The notes beneath the pieces were generated by a model that saw only the letters and a list, made by a program, of their open reading frames with translations, was not told where the DNA came from and did not search any database. From JAWKVD01 sp041398225 (GTDB lineage Bacteria; Pseudomonadota; Alphaproteobacteria; Caulobacterales; Hyphomonadaceae): 51,940 nucleotides of DNA. The stretch covers positions 1 through 51,940 of the forward strand of contig JAWKVD010000024.1 of assembly GCA_041398225.1 (NCBI GenBank), written 5' to 3'. Below are positions 16,553 to 24,533 of the stretch, piece after piece (the first letter of the stretch is position 1; each line of letters starts with the position of its first letter). A program made the translations under genes and the position numbers.

Positions 16553-18205
16553 ATGGGCAATTACACCGGCGCAGAGACGTCTCCGGGATCGCTTCGAACC
16601 GTTGTCGCGGCGTCGTCAACGGGAACGGCGTTCGAATGGTACGACTTCTTCGTCTACGGTGCGCTGTCGACGGAGATCGCGCGCAACTTCTTCGCCGGCC
16701 TTGACCCAACGGCGGGGTTGATCGTCTCGCTGGCGATTTTCGCCGCCGGGTTTCTGTTCCGCCCGGTGGGCGCTCTGGTGTTCGGCCGGCTGGGCGACCG
16801 GTTCGGCCGCAAGGGGGCGTTTCTCGCGACCGTCATCATCATGGGCGGCGCGACGTTCGCAATCGGCCTCCTGCCGACGAGCGCGCAAGCCGGGGCAATC
16901 GGCGCCTATCTGCTGATCTTCCTTCGCATTCTGCAGGGCATGGCCGTGGGCGGCGAGTATGGCGGCGCCGCGATCTATGTCGCGGAACACGCGACGCCCG
17001 ACCGTCGCGGCGAAGCCACGAGCTGGATCCAGTCGTCGGCGTCGTTCGGGTTGCTCGGCGCCTTCATGGTCATCCTCGCGACGCGGACATGGTTGGGGCC
17101 CGAGGCGTTCTCGGCTTGGGGCTGGCGCATTCCATTCATGAGCTCCGCGATCCTTGTCGCGATCTCGATCTGGATGCGCATGCGGCTGAAGGAGAGCCCC
17201 GAGTTCGAGCGTGCGCGCGATGAAGGCAAGCTGAGTCAGGCGCCGTTCGCCGAGGTCTTCCTGAAATGGTCCAACCTCAAATACGTGCTGATCGCGTTTG
17301 TCGCCCTGATGGGCGCTCAGGGCGCCATCTGGTGGTGCGTGTTCTTCTATACCGAGGTGTTTCTTCGAAACTACATGAAGCTCGACCCGAACTGGGTGAA
17401 TTTCATCCTGATCGGAGCGACGCTCGTCAGCATTCCGCTTTACGTGTTTTTCGGCTGGCTGTCGGATCGGGTCGGCAGGAAGCCCGTCATCCTGTTCGGC
17501 ATCGGGCTCGCCGCCGTCGCGATGATGCCGGCGTTTCAGGGCATCGCGCATTCGGCCAATCCGGCGATGTTCGCGGCGCGCGACCGCGCTCCCGTCACGC
17601 TCTACGCCGATCCGGCGAACTGTTCGGTGCAGTTCGACCTGCTTGGGCGGGCGCAGTACACCACCGGTTGCGACATCACGCGCAACTTCCTCACGCGATC
17701 AGGCGTGGCGTTCAGCTTCGAGGCTTCGGAAGCGGGGTCGCCGACTCTCCTGCGTGTCGGAACGCTTGAGGTGGAAGCGCTCGACGGGTCAGGTCTTTCC
17801 GGCGCGGGTCTCAAGACGCTGAGCGAGCAGACCGCGGCTGACATCCGCGGGGTGCTGAAGGAGGCGGGCTATCCGGACGCCGCCGACGCGTCGCAGGTTC
17901 ATTGGCCGATCTTGTGTCTGGCGCTCTTTCTGTTGATCGTCGCGGCCACCGCGCTCTACGGCCCGCTCGCCGCGACGATGGTGGAGCTGTTTCCCACGCA
18001 CATCAGATACACGGCCTTGTCGGTGCCCTACCATGTCGGCGTCGGGTGGGTTGGCGGATTGATGCCGATGTCAGCGGTCGCGATCACCGCCGCGACCGGC
18101 GATATTTTCGCGGGGCTCTGGTATCCGGTGTTCTTCGCCTCGGTCAGCTTCGTCTGCTGCCTTTTCCTGTTTCCGGAGACGCGCGGCAGGGCGCTGGACG
18201 ATTAG
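16553..18205 (+). CDS. MHS-family MFS transporter (metabolite:H+ symporter) with large periplasmic insertion
   Basis: A 550-residue major facilitator transporter of the ProP/KgtP/ShiA type. Motif GRLGDRFGRKG (about 78-88) and its repeat GWLSDRVGRKP (301-311) mark the cytoplasmic loops 2-3 and 8-9, and the start SSTGTAFEWYDFFVYG is typical of metabolite:H+ symporters. Between helix 9 (about 311-330) and helix 10 (about 450-470) is an insertion of about 115 residues that should face the periplasm and contains two cysteines (C357, C373). Common members are 420-500 residues, and longer forms with this loop are known. The substrate is not predictable. GGGGAGG lies about 10 bases before the ATG. 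Its stop overlaps the convergent kinase gene stop by 4 bp. Confidence 0.9.
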   Translation: MGNYTGAETSPGSLRTVVAASSTGTAFEWYDFFVYGALSTEIARNFFAGLDPTAGLIVSLAIFAAGFLFRPVGALVFGRLGDRFGRKGAFLATVIIMGGATFAIGLLPTSAQAGAIGAYLLIFLRILQGMAVGGEYGGAAIYVAEHATPDRRGEATSWIQSSASFGLLGAFMVILATRTWLGPEAFSAWGWRIPFMSSAILVAISIWMRMRLKESPEFERARDEGKLSQAPFAEVFLKWSNLKYVLIAFVALMGAQGAIWWCVFFYTEVFLRNYMKLDPNWVNFILIGATLVSIPLYVFFGWLSDRVGRKPVILFGIGLAAVAMMPAFQGIAHSANPAMFAARDRAPVTLYADPANCSVQFDLLGRAQYTTGCDITRNFLTRSGVAFSFEASEAGSPTLLRVGTLEVEALDGSGLSGAGLKTLSEQTAADIRGVLKEAGYPDAADASQVHWPILCLALFLLIVAATALYGPLAATMVELFPTHIRYTALSVPYHVGVGWVGGLMPMSAVAITAATGDIFAGLWYPVFFASVSFVCCLFLFPETRGRALDD

Positions 18206-19707
18206 GGGGCGGCGTTCTTCGGGGCGCGCGGTTGAGCCAGCGGAAGGCGGACGATAGCGGCCAGTCCCTTGGGCGTGCGGTTCTCGAGACGCAGCTCGCC
18301 GTCATGGCCGCGCGCGATCATGTCGGCGATGGCGAGGCCGAGCCCCGCGCCGCCGGTCTGGCGGTTTCGTGAGGTCTCGATTCTGCGGAAGGGCTCCTTG
18401 GCCGTTTCAAGCGCGTCTGCGCTCATGCCGGGGCCTTCATCCTCCACCGGGTTGAGCGCGATGCCGGCTTCGCGTCCGACGGATACGGTCGCCGATCCGG
18501 CATAGGTGAGCGCGTTGTCGACAAGATTGCGAAGCATGCGCTTCATTTGAAGCGGACGGCACGAGACCGGCACACGCTGCCCCTTCGTGAAGCTGACCTG
18601 CGCGCCGGTGTCCTGATAGTCCTCGCAGATGTCCTCGACGAGGACAGCGAGATCTATGAGCTGCATGGGCTCACTGTTGCGACCGTGACGCGCGAGATCA
18701 AGCATGGTCTCGAGCTGCTGGGTCGTTTCCTCGATCGTCCGGATCGCCTTCAGGCGTTCTGCTTCCGGCTCCATGGTTTCGAGACGGATACGAAGAGACG
18801 TTAGCGGCGTTCTGAGGTCGTGACCCAACGCGCCCAGCATCAGGTCTTTCTCGCCGAGAAGCTGGCTGACGCGGCTGTTCATGGCGTTGAACGCGGCCAG
18901 GGTCCGGCGGACGTCTTCGGGACCTTCGACGGGGAGTTCCTGGGGCGTCGATTTGGAGCCGACGGTCGCGGACGCCTGCGCCAGATTTTTCAACGGCCGC
19001 GATATTCTGTTGGCGGTCCATACGGCGGCCGCGAGCACGAAGAGCAGCGTTACGAGCGTCCCTCCGGCCAATCGGAAGTAGTCGCCAGACGGTGCGCGGG
19101 GGACGAGAAAGCGCCCGTTCAGCCATGCGCCGTCGGCGAGTTGCGCTGACATGACGAATTCGCGCGCGCGTCGCCATTCGGACGGGGGCGGCGAGGTGTT
19201 GTTTGGCGGACGGGGCGGTTCATTCGCCTGATCTCGAAATGTCCGGGTGCGACGCAGTTCCCTTTGATCGAAGCTGGGCGGCGCGCCCGGCGTCCGGCGG
19301 AAGAACTCGTTGGATTCGGCGGATTCCGCTTCGCCGAGGATACGGCTTGCGACACGAACGTCAGGCGGCGTGACGTCCAGCAGGCTGAACGCCTTTTGCA
19401 GACGGCGCTCCAGTCGATTGTTGCGATGCAGCTTCAATGCGTCGACGGCGTTGATGTTGTCGACGGTAACGCGAGAGCCGGGCCGCCCCAACGCGCCGAA
19501 GCGGCGAACCTCACGATGAGGATCTTCGTTGAGATCGGCGACGATGTCCGCGAAGCGGGTAAAGTAGGGCGTGCTGTTTTCGATCTGTCCGGCGCGGAAT
19601 CGTTCCGAAACCAGCACGGCCAGGTTGATCGCGCTCGCCACGATAAGGGCGGCGGTCATGACCAAGGCGATCTGCGTCGAAAGACTACGTGGCCAGGGAA
19701 GTTTCAC
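18202..19707 (-). CDS. Sensor histidine kinase (EnvZ-like)
   Basis: A 501-residue membrane kinase. Helix 1 at about 12-32, a periplasmic domain of about 180 residues that is unusually rich in arginine, proline and asparagine (especially 135-185), helix 2 at about 213-231, a HAMP linker, and a HisKA domain with phospho-acceptor H296 (GALGHDLRTPLTSL). The ATPase domain has an N box (NLVDNALTYAG), G1 (EDEGPGM) and G2 (GGAGLGLAIA). The GTG start at 19707 overlaps the regulator stop by 4 bp, so this start is preferred over the long upstream open frame. The signal is unknown. The upstream EF-hand gene hints at a divalent cation. Confidence 0.92.
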   Translation of the reverse strand: MKLPWPRSLSTQIALVMTAALIVASAINLAVLVSERFRAGQIENSTPYFTRFADIVADLNEDPHREVRRFGALGRPGSRVTVDNINAVDALKLHRNNRLERRLQKAFSLLDVTPPDVRVASRILGEAESAESNEFFRRTPGAPPSFDQRELRRTRTFRDQANEPPRPPNNTSPPPSEWRRAREFVMSAQLADGAWLNGRFLVPRAPSGDYFRLAGGTLVTLLFVLAAAVWTANRISRPLKNLAQASATVGSKSTPQELPVEGPEDVRRTLAAFNAMNSRVSQLLGEKDLMLGALGHDLRTPLTSLRIRLETMEPEAERLKAIRTIEETTQQLETMLDLARHGRNSEPMQLIDLAVLVEDICEDYQDTGAQVSFTKGQRVPVSCRPLQMKRMLRNLVDNALTYAGSATVSVGREAGIALNPVEDEGPGMSADALETAKEPFRRIETSRNRQTGGAGLGLAIADMIARGHDGELRLENRTPKGLAAIVRLPLAQPRAPKNAAP

Positions 19708-20417
19708 AGCTTCCGGACCTCGGATGAGAACGTATATCCGCCGCCCCAGACCGTTTTGATGAATTTGGGGGCCTTGGGGTCCGGTTCGATCTTGCGGCGC
19801 AGGCGGCTGATCTGGTTGTCGATCGAGCGATCGAAGGGGGCGGCGTCGCGGCCCTGCGTGAGATCGAGAAGCTGTTCTCTCGACAGGACGACGCGGGGCC
19901 GTTCGACGAGAGCGAGAAGCAAGGCGAATTCGCCGCTGGACAAGGGAACCGATACGCCGTCCTGACTCGTCAGTTCGCGTTCGCCGACCTTGAGCACCCA
20001 TTCGCCGAAAGCGTACCGGGCGCTCTCCGGCGGAGACTGTTTCGGCGGCAGGCTGTTGGCGCGCCTCAGCACCGCTTTGACGCGGGCGAGAAGTTCGCGT
20101 GGACTGAAGGGCTTCACGACATAATCGTCGGCGCCGATTTCGAGGCCCAGTATGCGGTCCACCTCCTCGGAGCGCGCGGTGAGGAGAACGACTGGCGTAT
20201 TGGCGGTGGCGCGCACGTGGGCGCAGAGGGAGAGGCCGTCTTCGCCCGGCATCATGATGTCGGCGACGACGAGATCGAATGTGTGTGCGGCGAGAAAGGT
20301 TCGGGCTTCGGCCGCGTCTTTCGCGGCTTTCACGCGAAAGCCGTTGGACTCGAAATACTGGACGAGCGGCTCGCGGATCGAGGCTTCATCTTCAACGATT
20401 AGCAAGCTGTTGGTCAT
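19704..20417 (-). CDS. OmpR-family response regulator
   Basis: A 237-residue two-component regulator. The receiver domain has acidic residues E9-D10, phospho-acceptor D53 (VADIMMPG), T80 and K102 (VKPFSPREL). The C-terminal winged helix spans about 140-232 and ends in KTVWGGGYTFSSEVRKL. It forms a coupled pair with the kinase downstream (GTGA overlap). It should bind DNA direct repeats when phosphorylated. Targets are unknown, and the linked EF-hand gene is an obvious candidate. The ribosome site is weak, and a hairpin sits at 20444-20476 just upstream. Confidence 0.94.
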   Translation of the reverse strand: MTNSLLIVEDEASIREPLVQYFESNGFRVKAAKDAAEARTFLAAHTFDLVVADIMMPGEDGLSLCAHVRATANTPVVLLTARSEEVDRILGLEIGADDYVVKPFSPRELLARVKAVLRRANSLPPKQSPPESARYAFGEWVLKVGERELTSQDGVSVPLSSGEFALLLALVERPRVVLSREQLLDLTQGRDAAPFDRSIDNQISRLRRKIEPDPKAPKFIKTVWGGGYTFSSEVRKL

Positions 20418-20443
20418 CAGGGCGCCATCTGAACATCAAGGCA

Positions 20444-20476
20444 GCCTGCTGCGTCCGGAGGGAGGACGCAACAGGC
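20444..20476 (-). promoter_or_regulatory. Stem-loop between EF-hand gene and response regulator
   Basis: Arms GCCTGCTGCGTCC (20444-20456) and GGACGCAACAGGC (20464-20476) pair over 13 positions with one C-A mismatch around a 7-base loop. It lies in the 83-bp gap between the EF-hand stop and the regulator start. No long T-run follows on either strand, so it is more likely a processing or attenuation hairpin that lowers regulator expression than a full terminator. Confidence 0.5.
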
Positions 20477-20500
20477 CGCCAGAAGATCACGCGGGAGCGG

Positions 20501-21079
20501 TTAGCGTGCGGGTTTGCCCGCCGCTTGCATCTCCGCGATCGTCACGACGTTGTCCTTGTTGGCGTCAGCCGCTGCGAACACGCCGTCAATTCGTGCCGAG
20601 AACTTCTCGTAGGTGAGGGGCTCACGCGCTTTGCGGGGTTCACCGTCCTTGGCGGCGTGTTTTCCGGCCTTCTCGCGCATGCTGGCCCTCCATTGACCGC
20701 GCTTGTGGTCGCCGTCGCCCCGCAGGTCTCGCGCCGCGTTCAACTCTTCTTCGGAGAGTTGCCCGCTATTGTCTTTGTCGAGCCTGGCGAAGCGTTGTTG
20801 CTTCATGGCGTCGCGGCGTTTTTCCATCGCGGCCTTCATTTCTTCCGGCGTCGCCGTTCCGTCGCCATTGGCGTCGAGTTCGGCGAAGCGGGCGCGTTCG
20901 GCCTTGTCGACCTCGCCTTTGGTGATCCGGCCATCCTGGTTGGCGTCGAACATGATCAGTCCGAGGGCGCCGCGCCCGGCGCCCGGGCCACGATGCTGGT
21001 CGCCGCCGGGGGGCGGGGTCTGCGCATTGGCCGCCGCTGCAACAAGCGCAATCGGCAGAATGAGGGTGAGGCGTTTCAT
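20501..21079 (-). CDS. Exported EF-hand calcium-binding protein
   Basis: A 192-residue protein with a signal peptide (residues 1-19, cleavage after ANA) and four EF-hand loops: 45-56 (DANQDGRITKGE), 69-80 (DANGDGTATPEE), 101-112 (DKDNSGQLSEEE) and 172-183 (DANKDNVVTIAE). The first three have good calcium ligands; the fourth has N in place of the usual glycine at position 6. A basic linker (about 120-155) separates loops 3 and 4. AAAGGAC lies upstream of the ATG. It is transcribed ahead of the regulator-kinase pair. Periplasmic proteins of this type are widespread in alphaproteobacteria and their function is not established; metal buffering or sensing is inference. Confidence 0.88.
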   Translation of the reverse strand: MKRLTLILPIALVAAAANAQTPPPGGDQHRGPGAGRGALGLIMFDANQDGRITKGEVDKAERARFAELDANGDGTATPEEMKAAMEKRRDAMKQQRFARLDKDNSGQLSEEELNAARDLRGDGDHKRGQWRASMREKAGKHAAKDGEPRKAREPLTYEKFSARIDGVFAAADANKDNVVTIAEMQAAGKPAR

Positions 21080-21200
21080 GTGTTTGTCCTTTTTCTGCGT
21101 CGCCTTTTCGAGGCTCCATTCACGCAGATTGAAGGGCGGATGTGTCGAGGGTTTCCCAGCCGAGGGGAATATTGTCGCAAAAGTTGGCGAGCGGACGCGC

Positions 21201-21857
21201 TCAACCGGGCCAGAAACCGCCCAGCCAGTCGGCGATCTTGGGGACGAACTTGATGAATCCCACAGTCACGACGGTGACGAAGATCGTCGAGGCGATGGAC
21301 ACGGCGTAGCCCAGAAGCACGATGAAGCCGTCGCGCTCGGCGAGGCCCATCCCCAGAATCGCGCAGGCGAGCGCGGGCGGGAAATTCCCTCCCGGCGGCA
21401 GGGGAAGAATCAGAACGAACGCCATGATCAGAACGACCGCTCCGATCAGGATCGTGCCGGCGCGCCCGGTCAGCACCAGAATCCGGGGTTTAGCGACTTT
21501 CTCCACCTTCTTGAGGGTCGGGGTGGAGCGTTGCAGGGCGTTCACCAGCGCCTGGCGCGGGAAGCTGCGTTTGGAGAGAAATCCCGGCAACCACAGTTCC
21601 CGACGTCCCAGAACCATCTGGAGGGACACCACGAAGAGCGCGACGCCGACCAGGGTGGGGACGCCCGGGGGCATTGGAACCAGCGAAGGAAGCGAGAAGA
21701 TCAGGGTGGCCAGACCGAACGCCCGGGCGTCGAGCGCATCGATGATTTCGCCGACGCTCACGCGCTCGCCATCGCCGCGGACAGAGTCCAGCAGCATGTG
21801 GGACACCCGGCGTGGGGTCTCGTTCGGCACGTCAGCGATTACCGCAGTCTCGGACAT
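21201..21857 (-). CDS. ExoD-family exopolysaccharide synthesis protein
   Basis: A 218-residue membrane protein matching the ExoD family (Pfam ExoD). The soluble N-terminus (SVGEIIDALDARAFGLATLIFSLP) is followed by several helices with the conserved segments PMPPGVPTLVG and LPLPPGGNFPPALACAILGMGLAERDG. ExoD was named from exopolysaccharide and nodule invasion defects in Sinorhizobium, but no enzyme activity is known. It is divergent from secF with about 196 bp between them, and 121 bp upstream of the EF-hand gene on the same strand. Confidence 0.88.
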   Translation of the reverse strand: MSETAVIADVPNETPRRVSHMLLDSVRGDGERVSVGEIIDALDARAFGLATLIFSLPSLVPMPPGVPTLVGVALFVVSLQMVLGRRELWLPGFLSKRSFPRQALVNALQRSTPTLKKVEKVAKPRILVLTGRAGTILIGAVVLIMAFVLILPLPPGGNFPPALACAILGMGLAERDGFIVLLGYAVSIASTIFVTVVTVGFIKFVPKIADWLGGFWPG

Positions 21858-22053
21858 ATTGAGTTATTACGCCTGTCACCCAGTTTTCCCCCGGTGGCGA
21901 CGTTGCGCATGTCCGGTTGACAAAAATCGGGCGGCGGGGGGAGGAAGTCCAGACACAGCCACGGATTATTTTGCTTGGGCTGGCCGCAGGCAGCTGATAG
22001 CTGGGGGCGTGCCGAACTGGCCCAAGCACAACACAGGATTTTCCGGACCCGAA

Positions 22054-23007
22054 ATGTGGTGGAACAGCTCATCTAGCCAGGCAGCGGCCGCAAAAGAAAA
22101 ACCGCCGTTTCAATTCATGAAATTGCGGTGGATCGGCCTCGTGGTCACCATCGCGATCTCGTTGGCGGCGATCGTTTCTATTGCGGTGCAGCAACTGAAT
22201 TTCGGTCTCGATTTCACCGGCGGGGTTCTGGTCGAGGCCGCTCAGTCCGAACCATTCGACATGGGCGAGGTGCGGCAAAAGGTAACCGCGGCGGGGTTTG
22301 AGAATCCGGGCGTGACGCCGGCCGATGGCGGCAAGACGGCGATTATTCGCCTGCAGGTCTCCTCGACAGGCGAAGATGTCGCCAGCGTCGCCCAGAAGGT
22401 GACCGAGGCGTTAGGCGAGGGCGTGCAGATCCGCCGGAACGAGGCGGTCGGCCCCAAAGTCAGCGGCGAGCTGCTGACCTCCGGGATCATGGCCGGTTTG
22501 CTCGCGGTCGTCGTTATCGCGATCTATGTGTGGTTCCGCTTCGAGTCGAAATTTGGTTGGGCGGCGCTGATAACGACCTTCCACGACGTGCTGGCGGTGG
22601 TCGGCCTGTTCTCGATCACGCGAATGACCTTCGACCTGACGACCGTGGCGGCGGTGCTGACGGTCGCCGGCTACTCCATCAACGACACGGTGGTGGTCTT
22701 CGACCGCGTCCGCGAGACGCTGAAGAAGTACAAGCAGCTTTCCGTCGCCGAGATCATCGACACCTCGATCACCGCCACGCTGTCGCGCACGATCATGACG
22801 TCCGGCACGACCTTGCTCGCCGCCGTCGCCATGATGCTGCTGGGCGGCCCGGTGTTGTTCGGATTCGCGGCCGCGATTTCCTTCGGGATTCTGGTCGGGA
22901 CCTATTCGAGCATCTTCGTCGCGGCGCCTCTGCTGATGTACCTGCCGGGCCGGTTGCCGGGCACGCGTTCGGGCGCGCAGCGGGACGAGGCCGTTCCGGC
23001 GACCTGA
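22054..23007 (+). CDS. secF: Protein translocase subunit SecF
   Basis: RND-like partner of SecD that uses the proton motive force to pull exported proteins from the SecYEG channel. The 317-residue protein has six helices and the family motifs FGLDFTGGVLVE (about 50-61), VGPKVSGEL, and YSINDTVVVFDRVRE (about 207-221). The frame is open far upstream; the ATG at 22054 (MWWNSSSS) is the first plausible start, and a GTG at 22009 with GGGGG upstream is an alternative that would add 15 residues. No secD or yajC is adjacent, which is unusual. The DctA-type symporter gene follows after about 70 bp. Confidence 0.93.
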   Translation: MWWNSSSSQAAAAKEKPPFQFMKLRWIGLVVTIAISLAAIVSIAVQQLNFGLDFTGGVLVEAAQSEPFDMGEVRQKVTAAGFENPGVTPADGGKTAIIRLQVSSTGEDVASVAQKVTEALGEGVQIRRNEAVGPKVSGELLTSGIMAGLLAVVVIAIYVWFRFESKFGWAALITTFHDVLAVVGLFSITRMTFDLTTVAAVLTVAGYSINDTVVVFDRVRETLKKYKQLSVAEIIDTSITATLSRTIMTSGTTLLAAVAMMLLGGPVLFGFAAAISFGILVGTYSSIFVAAPLLMYLPGRLPGTRSGAQRDEAVPAT

Positions 23008-23077
23008 CGGCGCGGCGACGAGTTTTCCGGGCATGGACGCCGAAAACGGCGCCGCCCGATGAGGGGAGGGCGGGAAG

Positions 23078-24424
23078 TTGGCCGCGATCGACAGCGCAGG
23101 TGCGTCTTCCGTCCGGAAGCCCTTTTACCATCAGCTCTATTTTCAGGTCCTGATGGCGATCGTCCTCGGCGGCGTCATTGGCCACCTCTATCGCGGAGAG
23201 CCGTGGATACAGGACTATCTGTATCCGCTCGGTCAGGGCTTCGTGAAGCTGGTCAAGATGATCATCGCGCCGGTGATCTTCCTGACCATCAGCATCGGCA
23301 TTGCGAGCATGCGCGATATGGGCGCGCTGGGCCGTGTCGCCGGCAAGGCGTTCGGATACTTCATCGTCTTTTCGACTTTCGCGCTGATTGTCGGCCTTGT
23401 GATCGGCAATGTCGTGCAGCCCGGCGCGGGGATGAACTTCGACCTTTCCTCGATCAGCGACGGCGACCTCTCCCGGGTTCAGGGTTATGAGGCGCGCGCC
23501 CACGAAACGACGATCCAGGGTTTCTTGCTCTCGGTCATTCCCGACACGTTCTTCAGCGCCCTGACGGGCGGCAACATCCTGCAGGTGTTGTTCGTCGCGA
23601 TCCTGTTCGGCGTGTCGCTGGCTGCGATCGGCGACCGTGCGCGTCCGGTTCTTTCGATTCTCGATTCCGCCAGCGCCGCCGTGTTTCGCATGGTCGGCAT
23701 TCTCATGCGGGCGGCGCCTGTCGGCGCGTTCGGGGCGTTCGCTTTCATTATTTCAAGTCAGGGCCTTGGGGCGATCGTTCAGTTGGGCAAGCTGATCCTG
23801 ACTGTCTACGCGACATCGGCCCTGTTCATCATCGTGGTGCTTGGCGTCGTGTCCGCCGTTGCCGGATTTTCGATCTTCAAGCTGCTTCGCTACATCTGGC
23901 CGGAACTCGTGCTTGTTCTGGGCACTTCGTCGTCTGAATCCGCCTTGCCGGCGTTGATGGAGAAGCTGGAACGGGCCGGATGCGCCAAGCCGGTGGTCGG
24001 CGTCGTGGTCCCGGCGGGCTATTCGTTCAATCTCGACGGAACCAACATCTACATGACCATGGCCGCGCTGTTCATAGCGCAGGCGACGAACATCGATCTG
24101 TCGCTCGCGGAGCAGCTGGCGCTCCTCGGTGTCGCGATGATCAGCTCCAAAGGGGCCGCCGGCGTCACCGGCGCGGGGTTCATCACGCTTGTCGCGACGC
24201 TTCAGGTGGTGCCGACGATCCCGGTCGCCGGCATGGCGATCATTCTTGGCGTCGACCGTTTCCTGTCGGAATGCCGCGCGCTCACCAACTTCATCGGCAA
24301 TGCGGTGGCGACCATCGTCGTCAGCCGGTGGGAGGGGGCGCTGGATCGCGACAAGCTCAACGCGGCTTTGTCCGGGGCCGTTCCGCCGCTGGCGGCGGAG
24401 CCGATCGAGGTGGACGAAGACTGA
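23078..24424 (+). CDS. Dicarboxylate/amino acid:cation symporter (DctA-like)
   Basis: A 448-residue SDF-family transporter that imports C4-dicarboxylates such as succinate, fumarate or malate, or acidic amino acids, with protons or sodium. Motifs are GTSSSESALP (hairpin 1, about 281-290), PAGYSFNLDGTNIY (about 312-325), SKGAAGVTGAGF (hairpin 2) and DRFLSECRALTNFIGNAVAT. The last set resembles DctA more than GltP, but substrate choice is inference. The start appears to be TTG at 23078, with GGGGAGGG about 8 bases upstream; no ATG occurs before the first helix. The bidirectional terminator at 24481-24508 follows. Confidence 0.9.
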   Translation: MAAIDSAGASSVRKPFYHQLYFQVLMAIVLGGVIGHLYRGEPWIQDYLYPLGQGFVKLVKMIIAPVIFLTISIGIASMRDMGALGRVAGKAFGYFIVFSTFALIVGLVIGNVVQPGAGMNFDLSSISDGDLSRVQGYEARAHETTIQGFLLSVIPDTFFSALTGGNILQVLFVAILFGVSLAAIGDRARPVLSILDSASAAVFRMVGILMRAAPVGAFGAFAFIISSQGLGAIVQLGKLILTVYATSALFIIVVLGVVSAVAGFSIFKLLRYIWPELVLVLGTSSSESALPALMEKLERAGCAKPVVGVVVPAGYSFNLDGTNIYMTMAALFIAQATNIDLSLAEQLALLGVAMISSKGAAGVTGAGFITLVATLQVVPTIPVAGMAIILGVDRFLSECRALTNFIGNAVATIVVSRWEGALDRDKLNAALSGAVPPLAAEPIEVDED

Positions 24425-24480
24425 GCTTTCGTTCTAGCGACCCGCGCGTGTTCCGGAACTCTCAAAGCTTGAAAAGAAAA

Positions 24481-24508
24481 TGGCGCCCGCCGCAGAGCGG
24501 GGGCGCCA
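24481..24508. terminator. Terminator hairpin between convergent genes
   Basis: TGGCGCCCGC (24481-24490) pairs with GCGGGGGCGCCA (24497-24508) with one bulged G, around a CGCAGA loop. On the minus strand it is followed by TTTTCTTTTC, a good intrinsic terminator for the S9 peptidase gene. On the plus strand TCTATTT follows, so it may also stop the symporter transcript less efficiently. Confidence 0.8.
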
Positions 24509-24533
24509 TCTATTTCTGCCTCTGGAGGCTGGC

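Noticed and set aside
21917..21960. TTGACA followed by GGGGGGAGGAAGTCC, looking like a promoter and the start of RNase P RNA
   Set aside because: No -10 at the right distance, and the rest of the conserved RNase P RNA core is absent; only 137 bp remain before secF.
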